DNA of 5,779 nt from Methanobacteriota archaeon (GCA_030637925.1 DAOWFR010000091.1:1-5779); one strand, 5' to 3'; shown: positions 1-5,453, counted from the first letter of the stretch. The notes: generated by a model not told the origin, from the sequence alone. Translations and numbers: made by a program.

Positions 1-1
1 G

Positions 2-136
2 ATAAAGTACTTAAACTTAAAAAGACCTATATATGAGAAAACTGCTTGTTATGGGCATTTTGGAAGGAATGACCCTGACTTTACCTGGGAGAGAACTGAC
101 AAGATAGAGGAGTTGAAGAAGGAGGCTGGGGTTTGA
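2..136 (+). CDS. metK: S-adenosylmethionine synthetase, C-terminal 44 residues (partial)
   Basis: This is the 3' end of a gene entering from the left edge; the frame opens at base 2 and stops at TGA 134-136. The residues include RPIYEKTACYGHFGR followed by DPDFTWERTDKIEEL. That is the signature C-terminus of bacterial/eukaryotic-type methionine adenosyltransferase (xxPIYxxTAxYGHFGR...WExTDK), the cytosolic enzyme that makes S-adenosylmethionine from methionine and ATP. The archaeal-type enzyme (MAT gamma) lacks this ending, so the gene appears to be of the bacterial type although its neighbours are archaeal. The active-site residues lie outside the window, so activity cannot be judged. The stop is five bases from the stop of the convergent mini-gene at 142-291. 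No clear terminator hairpin or poly-T run follows it. Identification is by motif memory only, but the motif is distinctive. Confidence 0.9.
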   Translation: MKYLNLKRPIYEKTACYGHFGRNDPDFTWERTDKIEELKKEAGV

Positions 137-141
137 AATAA

Positions 142-291
142 TCACCTAAACACTGGATGTATATACTCTACCTCAGGGTCTGGTGTCTCTGTAAAGTTCT
201 GCTTAGGGCAATGGTCGCATTCCTGTGCTACAAAGCCCTTTTTTCTCTTCTCTGGGTCAAAACAGACACCATTAAGACAATACTCACACAT
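142..291 (-). CDS. Cysteine-rich mini-protein, putative zinc-binding (49 aa)
   Basis: Reading the minus strand from ATG at 291-289 to TGA at 144-142 gives 49 residues beginning MCEYCLNGVCF. Cysteines fall at 2, 5, 10, 25 and 28, with His27. The paired CxxC knuckles (C2-x2-C5 and C25-x2-C28) suggest one bound zinc or another metal. The middle is basic (EKRKK, 14-18) and the tail is acidic, then aromatic (PDPEVEYIHPVF). GGTGAT, a good match to the archaeal anti-Shine-Dalgarno sequence, sits five bases before the ATG. A TATA-like TTTAAAAA lies about 45-55 bases upstream, so promoter, ribosome site and start line up. I do not recognise a named family; a small rubredoxin-like or zinc-ribbon protein is possible. 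A 104-codon plus-strand frame across the same DNA has no such support. Confidence 0.72.
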   Translation of the reverse strand: MCEYCLNGVCFDPEKRKKGFVAQECDHCPKQNFTETPDPEVEYIHPVFR

Positions 292-296
292 TTTGT

Positions 297-302
297 ATCA
301 CC
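297..302 (-). promoter_or_regulatory. Shine-Dalgarno site of the 49-aa mini-gene
   Basis: On the minus strand this reads GGTGAT, five bases before ATG 291. It is complementary to the 3' end of archaeal 16S rRNA. It is the main reason for calling such a short frame a gene and for choosing this start. Confidence 0.65.
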
Positions 303-334
303 GTTCAAGCTTAGATTCTTATACTTGATTTTAT

Positions 335-346
335 CCTTTTTAAATG
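335..346 (-). promoter_or_regulatory. Candidate TATA box for the 49-aa mini-gene
   Basis: Minus-strand CATTTAAAAAGG resembles the archaeal TATA element. At the usual spacing of about 25 bases, transcription would start near 316 and leave a leader of about 25 bases that contains the GGTGAT site. The position fits, but the local sequence is AT-rich, so chance is possible. Confidence 0.4.
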
Positions 347-375
347 TTGCGGAAAATGATTATTTATTAAGAAAT

Positions 376-1260
376 TCATTCATAAAAGAATTTTATAGTT
401 TTTTCAGGATCCATCCTATAATCCACATTTCCTTCATAAAAACCATATCTAGATATAAGATAAGGATGTAACGGTGTAAAAAAGAAACTTTTTCCATCAT
501 CAGGAAAGTCTCTCTTAGTATCATGAGTAAAATTAGTAGGTTTCACATTATCATCAAGTTTCCGGAGACGAAAGTCTTGTCCTGGAACGTTTATTCCATC
601 ATTAAATGGACTATCTTGAAACATTGGAAACCCCCATAGTACAAATTGATACTTTTTTCCATTTAAAGTAAAATAAATATTACTTAATCTGTGATAATCA
701 GCTAGGATATATGCATTCAGTATTTGAAACATGGGTTTTGCTACTTGCTGATGTGTGTAACCCATATCTAAGACCAAGTCGTTATCTCTTGCCATTATTT
801 CAAGCAAGCTTTCTCCTGGTTTAATAAACCCTCCAAAACCAGAATTTGAGCCATGATATTCACCTCGTTTTAACTCACTAAATTCTCTGTCATCAGGCCA
901 CATTCTTTTTTCTAATTCTGAGGTAGATAGCCCAGTTAAAGAAGTCAATGACTCTATTGTGTTTCTATCATTAACGCCATTAATTATAAAATCACCATCT
1001 TTTTCTTGTTTATACAGAATTGGAGGGAGTTCGTCATCAAGAAAAATTTCTTGTGGTTTAGCTAAATCGTCTTTTTTAATCTTGATTTTTATTTTTCTTC
1101 TTCTACGTATATTACCTAAATTCCCAAAAGTGATTATATTCAAAATAGGATTCAGAAATTTCATAACTGTTTTACTATCTTCTTTTTCATCATACCTAAT
1201 CTGTCTAAGTTGTTTATTCCAAAAACGTCCATCATACTTTTTATATTTGGATTCTGCCAT
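376..1260 (-). CDS. Uncharacterised 294-residue protein
   Basis: I do not recognise this protein. It has no signal peptide and no clear membrane helix, so it is probably cytosolic. Residues 1-30 are charged and aromatic. Residues 33-50 are mildly hydrophobic (FLNPILNIITFGNLGN) and run straight into a very basic stretch, RRRRKIKIKIKK (52-63), which could bind nucleic acid or a membrane surface. A linker and helical segment follow (64-135). The rest (about 136-294) looks like one compact domain, with GFGGFIKPGESLLEIMARDND, DMGYTHQQVAKP, a beta-like YFTLNGKKYQFVLWGFPMF and an aromatic end, HPYLISRYGFYEG. No zinc knuckles, Walker motifs or obvious catalytic triad are seen. The ATG has no Shine-Dalgarno match. 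A perfect dyad lies two bases upstream of it and a longer one further up. The gene is 65 bases downstream of ZPR1 on the same strand and could be read through from it. It may be lineage-specific or acquired. Confidence 0.85.
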   Translation of the reverse strand: MAESKYKKYDGRFWNKQLRQIRYDEKEDSKTVMKFLNPILNIITFGNLGNIRRRRKIKIKIKKDDLAKPQEIFLDDELPPILYKQEKDGDFIINGVNDRNTIESLTSLTGLSTSELEKRMWPDDREFSELKRGEYHGSNSGFGGFIKPGESLLEIMARDNDLVLDMGYTHQQVAKPMFQILNAYILADYHRLSNIYFTLNGKKYQFVLWGFPMFQDSPFNDGINVPGQDFRLRKLDDNVKPTNFTHDTKRDFPDDGKSFFFTPLHPYLISRYGFYEGNVDYRMDPEKTIKFFYE

Positions 1261-1263
1261 GAC

Positions 1264-1279
1264 ACTATTTGGAAATAGT
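1264..1279. repeat. Perfect 7-bp inverted repeat just before the start of the 294-aa gene
   Basis: ACTATTT-GG-AAATAGT is a perfect dyad, with arms at 1264-1270 and 1273-1279. A two-base centre is too tight for an RNA hairpin loop, so a protein-binding operator is the more natural reading. It covers the expected transcription start of the minus-strand gene beginning at 1260. No function is proven. Confidence 0.5.
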
Positions 1280-1282
1280 AAT

Positions 1283-1297
1283 CATTTATTAATTTAA
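1283..1297 (-). promoter_or_regulatory. Candidate TATA region of the 294-aa gene (leaderless)
   Basis: The minus strand reads TTAAATTAATAAATG about 23-37 bases before the ATG at 1260. With normal TATA-to-start spacing, transcription would begin at or a few bases before the ATG. That agrees with the absence of a Shine-Dalgarno site. The sequence is a weak match to the consensus. Confidence 0.3.
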
Positions 1298-1316
1298 TGT
1301 ATATCAAACATTAAAT
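1292..1316. repeat. 9-bp inverted repeat between ZPR1 and the 294-aa gene
   Basis: ATTTAATGT (1292-1300) and ACATTAAAT (1308-1316) are exact reverse complements around a 7-base loop. The element sits 10 bases beyond the ZPR1 stop and just upstream of the next gene. It could be an operator overlapping the TATA region or a 3' stem for the ZPR1 transcript. No T-run follows it on the minus strand, so intrinsic termination is unlikely. Confidence 0.5.
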
Positions 1317-1325
1317 AAAGAAATC

Positions 1326-1865
1326 CTAAATCTTCCCCTTAACAGCTTTATCAGAAATAATTGCACTATTACCAGAAGGATCTTCTATACTCATTTTAAG
1401 CTTTTCCTGGCCCCATATAACCCTTGTTAGTTTCTTAACCATGTTCTTGGCTTTTTTTTGGTCTGCTTTATCCTCTACTTCATCCCTTAGCACTTCTATC
1501 TGCTTTTTCATCCTCTGCAGAATACCCTCAATATTGGTTATATAACCATTAGCTGCTTGCCCTGGCTCAATACTGCCTATGTGAGGAATCTTCACTGTAG
1601 CGTTTGATGACTTCACAACTCTTATGTGCATGTCCTTCTCAGAACTAATCTCAAATGTATATTTGCATGGCTCTTTTTTCTCAGCAGCCTCAACATCAGC
1701 TTTGTGATAACCACACTTAGAGCAGTCCATTGAAAATAAATATGTCTTGCCAAAAAAAGGAACATCTGTTTCTGATTCTGAAAGGGTTAATGTCTTTTGA
1801 TGACAGATAGGACAGGCCTGTCCCTTGACTGTTAAAGGAGCACCCTCTTTTTTTTTCTTAACCAT
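1326..1865 (-). CDS. ZPR1-type zinc finger protein
   Basis: A 179-residue protein that matches the archaeal single-domain form of the ZPR1 family. A C4 zinc finger lies at C18-P-I-C21 and C48-SK-C51, with the typical intervening stretch (SESETDVPFFGKTYLFSMDC). A ZPR1 beta-domain follows (about 65-115), with the hallmark segments YTFEISSEKDMHIRVVKSSNATVKIP, IGSIEPG and ANGYITNIEGIL. A charged helical region ends the protein (115-150). The eukaryotic relative has two such modules, binds EF-1A and assists its folding; the archaeal role is less well defined and is inferred to be similar elongation-factor or chaperone-like work in the cytosol. The N-terminus is lysine-rich (MVKKKKEG). The ATG at 1865 has no Shine-Dalgarno site, but TATAAAAAG lies about 30 bases upstream, which points to a leaderless mRNA. 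The gene is followed after 65 bases by the 294-aa gene on the same strand. Confidence 0.93.
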   Translation of the reverse strand: MVKKKKEGAPLTVKGQACPICHQKTLTLSESETDVPFFGKTYLFSMDCSKCGYHKADVEAAEKKEPCKYTFEISSEKDMHIRVVKSSNATVKIPHIGSIEPGQAANGYITNIEGILQRMKKQIEVLRDEVEDKADQKKAKNMVKKLTRVIWGQEKLKMSIEDPSGNSAIISDKAVKGKI

Positions 1866-1889
1866 CCCAGCTCTTTTATTGAAAAATTG

Positions 1890-1899
1890 CTTTTTATAG
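1890..1899 (-). promoter_or_regulatory. Candidate TATA box of the ZPR1 gene
   Basis: Minus-strand CTATAAAAAG lies 25-34 bases before the ATG at 1865. Spacing of about 25 bases to the transcription start puts +1 at or next to the start codon, consistent with the missing Shine-Dalgarno site. One arm of the 1899-1931 dyad touches its upstream edge. Confidence 0.45.
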
Positions 1900-1931
1900 T
1901 TTGTGGTAATTCAGAATATTAGTTCACAAAC
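1899..1931. repeat. Split inverted repeat abutting the ZPR1 promoter
   Basis: GTTTGTG (1899-1905) and CACAAAC (1925-1931) are exact reverse complements separated by 19 bases. An inner TAAT/ATTA pair (1907-1910 and 1918-1921) could extend the structure. Because it lies directly upstream of the TATA box, a bound activator or repressor is one reading; a small hairpin RNA is another. It is seen in sequence only. Confidence 0.45.
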
Positions 1932-1996
1932 CTTGTTTTGCTTTACAGAAATATTTTTAAAACATGACTTCTGGCTTTAAAAAGTTTTTGGGTTAC

Positions 1997-2018
1997 AAAA
2001 AAAGGTTTAAAAGAAAAA
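1997..2018 (-). terminator. Poly-T tracts downstream of sepF, archaeal-type terminator
   Basis: On the minus strand, shortly after the sepF stop, come runs of T5, T4 and T7 separated by one to five other bases. Archaeal RNA polymerase stops at such T-tracts without needing a hairpin, and a new promoter for ZPR1 follows. Together this supports separate transcription of sepF and ZPR1. Confidence 0.45.
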
Positions 2019-2025
2019 GGATATT

Positions 2026-2430
2026 TTATTCTTCCATTTCTTCCTTTAATGGATTAGTCTCGCCCTTGGTCCTGTATATCTGGGCAAAGCTTGGAGTAAT
2101 AACAACATAGTCATCTCCAAAGCCTGCAATGTCTCCTTCAATAGCATCAGTGGTTTTCTTTAGCTTGTTAACAGCTCTTTTCAGTTCAACAAGGTCCTTG
2201 TCCTTTAAGGGCTTGATATTAACCAATGCAATAGTGTAGCCCTCTCTTAATGAATCAAGTATAGGCTTGATATCTGAGAAGTCATTCATCACAAATGGCC
2301 TTACAATGATCTTTGAAGTCTTACCAGGCTCTGCTTCTGTGTTTAACTCAACATACTCATCTTCTGCTTGGAGATTATCATCTTCGTCATAAGTCTTCTT
2401 TTTTGTCCTTTTGAGTGAAAAAAACTTCAT
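2026..2430 (-). CDS. sepF: Cell division protein SepF (archaeal)
   Basis: A 134-residue SepF-family protein. In archaea that use FtsZ, SepF dimers anchor the FtsZ filaments to the inner face of the membrane at the division site. The core (about 40-120) shows the family pattern: a beta strand KIIVRPFVMNDF, a helix DIKPILDSLREGYTIALVNI, the helix LVELKRAVNKLKKTTDAIEG and then the conserved strand-turn GDIAGFGDDYVVITPSFAQIYR. The N-terminus, MKFFSLKRTKKK, is short and basic and would have to serve as the membrane-binding segment. An acidic, probably disordered linker (14-36) joins it to the core, and an acidic tail ends the protein. Start choice is firm: GGAGG lies eight bases before the ATG. 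No ftsZ gene is in the window. Length is normal for archaeal SepF. Confidence 0.92.
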   Translation of the reverse strand: MKFFSLKRTKKKTYDEDDNLQAEDEYVELNTEAEPGKTSKIIVRPFVMNDFSDIKPILDSLREGYTIALVNIKPLKDKDLVELKRAVNKLKKTTDAIEGDIAGFGDDYVVITPSFAQIYRTKGETNPLKEEMEE

Positions 2431-2438
2431 AAGCCTTC

Positions 2439-2443
2439 CCTCC
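2439..2443 (-). promoter_or_regulatory. Shine-Dalgarno site of sepF
   Basis: Minus-strand GGAGG, within AAGGAGGGAAGG, is eight bases from the ATG at 2430. The spacing is ideal and fixes the start. Confidence 0.75.
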
Positions 2444-2515
2444 TTATCCCTCGCCTTAGCACAAGGATTTTTATTGATTATACTCTCTTAATTACTATTC
2501 TATTTTGTTCTTTTA

Positions 2516-2525
2516 CTATATAAAG
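2516..2525 (-). promoter_or_regulatory. Candidate TATA box upstream of sepF
   Basis: Minus-strand CTTTATATAG matches the archaeal TATA consensus well and lies between the isomerase stop and sepF. It would give a leader of about 60 bases carrying the Shine-Dalgarno site. A second A/T-rich element nearer the gene (2466-2476, ATCAATAAAAA) could give a shorter leader, so the active site is uncertain. Confidence 0.4.
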
Positions 2526-2561
2526 CTTTCTGTTTTATCAAATTTTTTGATTAACTAAATA

Positions 2562-3611
2562 TCAGGCAACATAAGGCCCTAACTTCTTTTTAAAATCCTC
2601 TATTAACTTTACATCACTAGGATTGGTTCTAAGCCTTAGAGCAAGGTAATAACTGGTTAAATCGCCAAGAATAATGGCTGAGAACATTTTGCTAAGCAAG
2701 GATAGCCCACGTATACCAATCTCTGTGGCACTAATGCCTTTTCTTAGCATAATCTCTTTCATAAGACTCATTCTTTTCTGAATTCTTCTGTGATCTTTGT
2801 CAAACTTTAAAAGGATTGCATGATAGTTTCCTCTTACATCCTCATAGCCTTCAATCTCATTATGATTCATCTCAGGAAACACATTGTTAAAAGCCATTAC
2901 CTTGGTATTCTCATTGAACTGGCACTTCCACCTATAACCAATAGGTCTAAACCTTCTACTGGTATATATTAAGGGAGTCTTATGAACCAGTTTCTCTGAT
3001 AACAGAATAGCATTCTTTTCTAAGCTCTGTAACTGGGCTTTAAGATCTTGTTTTAATCTAAAAACATCTCTTGCTCTGCTCTCAACAAGCCTTAGCCTTT
3101 CTAGAATTCTGAGCATTGCAAAGAACTCTATTGCCATGGCTGCTCTTGGTTGAAAGCCTGTTGGAAACTTGGGAAGAGTGATAATAGGAGTCCTGGAAAC
3201 CTTTGCATATTCCTCGAGCTTGCCGCCAGTAGTAATAGCAATTACTTTACACCCTCTTCTTCTTGCTTCTTTGAAAGTGCTCAGGGTCTCCTCTGTATTC
3301 CCAGAATAAGAACAAGCCATCACTAGAGTGTGCTTGTCAACCCAGTTGGGAAGACTATAATCCTGGATAACATGTATGTAAAGCTTACCATCAGCAAGAA
3401 AGCTCTGAAGCAATAAGCCAGCAATACTAGAACCTCCCATGCCTGTGATAACAACAGAGGCATACTTACCCTTTACTTTGCTAAGATCAAATGCTTCTAC
3501 AAGCTTGTAGCCTTGCTCTGCTTGCAAAGGAATCTCAAGAATAGTGCGCCTCATATTCTCAGGGTCAAACTTATGATAATCCTCAGGCAGACTAAAATTT
3601 TCCTTAGGCAT
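2562..3611 (-). CDS. Bifunctional phosphoglucose/phosphomannose isomerase
   Basis: A 349-residue two-SIS-domain isomerase of the archaeal PGI/PMI family, which interconverts glucose-6-phosphate, mannose-6-phosphate and fructose-6-phosphate in the cytosol. The first SIS domain has VVITGMGGSSIAGLLLQSF (53-71) and the phosphate-binding SYSGNTEETL (101-110). The family-specific PTGFQPRAAMAIEFF follows (150-164), with R156 the expected active-site arginine. The second domain has FNENTK (E235, expected base) and FPEMNHNEIEGYED (H250, expected ring-opening histidine). The end, GDLTSYYLALRLRTNPSDVKLIEDFKKKL, is also typical. All key residues appear intact, so the enzyme should be active. The roles of R156, E235 and H250 are assigned by motif analogy. 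Length is at or slightly above the family norm. The start is supported by GGAGG ten bases upstream and a TATA-like element. It shares a divergent promoter region with the GW-repeat gene, and sepF lies 131 bases downstream. Confidence 0.93.
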   Translation of the reverse strand: MPKENFSLPEDYHKFDPENMRRTILEIPLQAEQGYKLVEAFDLSKVKGKYASVVITGMGGSSIAGLLLQSFLADGKLYIHVIQDYSLPNWVDKHTLVMACSYSGNTEETLSTFKEARRRGCKVIAITTGGKLEEYAKVSRTPIITLPKFPTGFQPRAAMAIEFFAMLRILERLRLVESRARDVFRLKQDLKAQLQSLEKNAILLSEKLVHKTPLIYTSRRFRPIGYRWKCQFNENTKVMAFNNVFPEMNHNEIEGYEDVRGNYHAILLKFDKDHRRIQKRMSLMKEIMLRKGISATEIGIRGLSLLSKMFSAIILGDLTSYYLALRLRTNPSDVKLIEDFKKKLGPYVA

Positions 3612-3621
3612 AAGAATACTT

Positions 3622-3626
3622 CCTCC
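3622..3626 (-). promoter_or_regulatory. Shine-Dalgarno site of the isomerase gene
   Basis: Minus-strand GGAGG, in a purine-rich GAGAGGGAGGAAG, is ten bases before the ATG at 3611. That is slightly long but within the usual range. Confidence 0.65.
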
Positions 3627-3657
3627 CTCTCTTTTTTATAGAATAGTTATTCTTCTG

Positions 3658-3666
3658 TATTTTAAA
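3658..3666 (-). promoter_or_regulatory. Candidate TATA box of the isomerase gene
   Basis: Minus-strand TTTAAAATA would place the transcription start near 3637. The leader of about 26 bases would just include the Shine-Dalgarno site. It lies about 40 bases from the divergent TATA box for the plus-strand gene. Confidence 0.45.
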
Positions 3667-3693
3667 TAATTTATGATAATCCTGTTGAGTTTA

Positions 3694-3707
3694 GAAACCT
3701 TTAAATA
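3694..3707 (+). promoter_or_regulatory. TATA box with BRE-like purines for the GW-repeat gene
   Basis: TTTAAATA at 3700-3707 is a textbook archaeal TATA box. It is preceded by GAAACC, which resembles the purine-rich TFB recognition element. A start site about 25 bases downstream (near 3728-3731) leaves a leader of about 15 bases that contains the Shine-Dalgarno site. Confidence 0.6.
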
Positions 3708-3732
3708 AGTTTACTGAATATAAAAAAAGTTT

Positions 3733-3738
3733 AGGTGG
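3733..3738 (+). promoter_or_regulatory. Shine-Dalgarno site that decides a TTG start
   Basis: AGGTGG lies six bases before TTG 3745. There is no ATG in this frame until residue 44, inside the first repeat, so this site is what supports the TTG initiation. Confidence 0.6.
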
Positions 3739-3744
3739 GTAAAG

Positions 3745-4116
3745 TTGAGAACTAAGCCAAAGAAGGATTTCTTGTTAAAGGCAAAACCAGGGCCAAAGGA
3801 CTTGGTTATAAAGCCTGACCTGATTATTCCTTATGATAAGGTTAAGGGTATTGAGAGTTTTATTGAAATCCAGATGAGAGGAGGCAAGAGTGATGCTGAG
3901 ATCAAACAGGAATTAGTGGGTGCTGGCTGGGATGAACGTGCTATTAATGTCATCATGTATGATGTACATATTGTTGATAATAATCTTGACAAGCTTTACC
4001 GCTTTGTCAAGGCAAGCATTGACAGGGGCTTAACCCTGGAAGATGTTAAGAACACTCTGCTTAGGGTTGGGTGGAGAGAAGATATTGTTGATTTGGTATT
4101 GGATGACTTTAAATAA
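3745..4116 (+). CDS. Two-repeat GW-motif helical protein, function unknown (TTG start)
   Basis: A 123-residue, probably cytosolic protein. After a lysine- and proline-rich, probably flexible N-terminus (1-30), it consists of two 36-residue repeats, F39-V74 and F87-F122. These align without gaps at an offset of 48. Identical positions include F39/F87, G47/G95, K54/K102, L57/L105, G61/G109, W62/W110, E64/E112 and D73/D121. The pattern, roughly F(I/V)...RG.s..(I/V)K..L...GW.E..(I/V)..V..D, predicts short helical hairpins. Similar GW motifs occur, in my recollection, in proteins of DPANN archaea and of small-genome bacteria, often beside membrane segments, but here there is none. The role is unknown; a protein-protein adaptor is a guess. 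Initiation is at TTG, supported by AGGTGG and a TATA box. The methylthiotransferase gene begins 44 bases downstream on the same strand. Confidence 0.85.
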   Translation: MRTKPKKDFLLKAKPGPKDLVIKPDLIIPYDKVKGIESFIEIQMRGGKSDAEIKQELVGAGWDERAINVIMYDVHIVDNNLDKLYRFVKASIDRGLTLEDVKNTLLRVGWREDIVDLVLDDFK

Positions 4117-4123
4117 GCAAAAA

Positions 4124-4133
4124 CTTTTATTAA
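4124..4133 (+). promoter_or_regulatory. Candidate TATA box of the methylthiotransferase gene
   Basis: CTTTTATTAA lies 28-37 bases before the ATG at 4161, so +1 would fall just before the start codon. The intervening sequence is T-rich (4138-4158) with no Shine-Dalgarno match, consistent with a leaderless mRNA. The same T-rich tract could terminate the upstream GW-repeat transcript. Both readings are tentative. Confidence 0.35.
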
Positions 4134-4160
4134 CTACTTGTTTGTTCTTTTTGTTTTATC

Positions 4161-5423
4161 ATGAAAATATTTATCAGAACTTTTGGCTGCACCCTGAACC
4201 AGTCTGATAGCGAAGTAATGGCTGGTTTACTTATAAAAGCAGGTCATAAACTAGTTGATAATCTAAATGATGCAGAGCTTGTGTTGTTTAATACCTGCAC
4301 TGTTAAAGATAATCCTGAGAAAAGGTTTTTTTCTGAGCTGAAAAAGGTTATGTTAATGAACAAGAGGGTTGTGGTTGCTGGCTGTATCCCTCAGGCAGAC
4401 CGCTACAGTGAGTTATTAAAAGATATCTCTTTGGTTGGGATTAGGAACATTAATCATATTGTAGATGTTATTGAAGAAACTAAGAAAGGCAATGTTGTTA
4501 GACTCCTAGGATTTAATGATAATCCGCGTTTAAACCTTCCTAAGGTTAGAAAGAATCCTGTGGTTGAAATCATTCCTTTGTGTATTGGCTGCCTTGGTGA
4601 GTGTGCTTATTGCAAGACTCGCTTTGCTCGTGGAGAATTGATGAGTTATGATATTCGTGCTATTAAAAAACAATTTGAAGACTCATTAAAGGATGGTGTT
4701 AAAGAGGTTTGGCTTACTAGCCAAGATATTGGTGCTTATGGCAAGGATATTAATTCTAGCCTTCCTGAACTTTTAAATGAACTTTTAAGGGTTAAAGGAG
4801 ATTATAGGATAAGATTGGGCATGCTTAACCCTAACCATGCTCTTGAGTTCATTGACAAGCTAATAGAGATTTTTAAGCATCCGAATGTATTTAAGTTTGT
4901 TCATCTTCCTGTTCAGAGCAGCTCTGATAAAATTTTGAAACTAATGAATAGAAAGTATAGTGTTAAAGACTTTGTTAGAATTGTTAATAAATTTAAAAAG
5001 GCTATTCCAAAAATTACCATTGCAACGGACATTATTTGCGGCTTTCCAGGGGAAACCGACGAGGATTTTGAAAAGACTTATAACTTGCTTGAAAAATTAA
5101 GGATTCCTGTTGTTAATCTTACCAAGTTCTGTGCAAGACCTGGTACTCCTGCTAAGAAAATGAAGCAGCTTGATACTAGGATTATTAAGCAGAGGTCTAA
5201 AATGCTTGGTGAGCTTCAGGCCAGAATTATTAATAACAAGGAGTGGCTTGGCTGGCAAGGGAAGGTCATAATTGACAAAGTTGGCAAGAATAACTCATTA
5301 GTCGGGCGGAATGATTATTACAAGCCTGTTGTTGTTAAGAATGCTAAATTAAGAATTGGTGATGTTGTGAAGGCAAGGGTTATCCGAGTTATGCAAAATT
5401 ACCTAGAAGCAGTGTTGGTGTGA
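4161..5423 (+). CDS. tRNA t6A37 methylthiotransferase (archaeal e-MtaB/CDKAL1 type)
   Basis: A complete 420-residue radical-SAM enzyme that adds a methylthio group to N6-threonylcarbamoyladenosine at position 37 of ANN-decoding tRNAs, giving ms2t6A. Domain order is typical. The N-terminal MTTase domain (1 to about 115) has C10, C46 and C75 for the auxiliary 4Fe-4S cluster (RTFGCTLNQSDSE, NTCTVKD, VAGCIPQ). The radical-SAM barrel (about 135-345) has C144-LGE-C148-AY-C151 in IPLCIGCLGECAYCKTRFARG. Supporting motifs are WLTSQDIGAYG, HLPVQSSSDKILKLMNRKY, TDIICGFPGETDEDF and FCARPGTPA. A TRAM RNA-binding domain (about 358-420) ends it. The IPLCxGCxGxCxYC and ARGxLxSY patterns favour the archaeal/eukaryotic MtaB branch over bacterial MiaB or RimO. 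All cluster cysteines are present. The extra C141 is part of the archaeal pattern. The enzyme consumes SAM, the product of the gene at the left edge. Confidence 0.94.
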   Translation: MKIFIRTFGCTLNQSDSEVMAGLLIKAGHKLVDNLNDAELVLFNTCTVKDNPEKRFFSELKKVMLMNKRVVVAGCIPQADRYSELLKDISLVGIRNINHIVDVIEETKKGNVVRLLGFNDNPRLNLPKVRKNPVVEIIPLCIGCLGECAYCKTRFARGELMSYDIRAIKKQFEDSLKDGVKEVWLTSQDIGAYGKDINSSLPELLNELLRVKGDYRIRLGMLNPNHALEFIDKLIEIFKHPNVFKFVHLPVQSSSDKILKLMNRKYSVKDFVRIVNKFKKAIPKITIATDIICGFPGETDEDFEKTYNLLEKLRIPVVNLTKFCARPGTPAKKMKQLDTRIIKQRSKMLGELQARIINNKEWLGWQGKVIIDKVGKNNSLVGRNDYYKPVVVKNAKLRIGDVVKARVIRVMQNYLEAVLV

Positions 5424-5453
5424 CTCTACTAGCGAGTAATCCCCTTTAAATCG

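Noticed and set aside
157..471. 104-codon plus-strand frame
   Set aside because: It overlaps the 49-aa mini-gene and the end of the 294-aa gene in antisense, has no ribosome site, and its translation is a low-complexity Leu/Phe/Ile-rich string typical of antisense to AT-rich coding DNA.
2..1260. Mobile element or insertion around the orphan gene
   Set aside because: No transposase or integrase, no terminal inverted repeats and no flanking direct duplications were found around 292-1325.
959..1297. 112-codon plus-strand frame
   Set aside because: It is almost wholly antisense to the 294-aa gene, rich in Leu, Ile, Phe and Ser, and has no promoter or ribosome site. It is a shadow frame.
2537..2551. 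ATCAAA-TTT-TTTGAT hairpin after the isomerase gene as a terminator
   Set aside because: The stem is only A/T with one G/C pair and a three-base loop, and no T-run follows on the minus strand. It is likely chance in AT-rich DNA.
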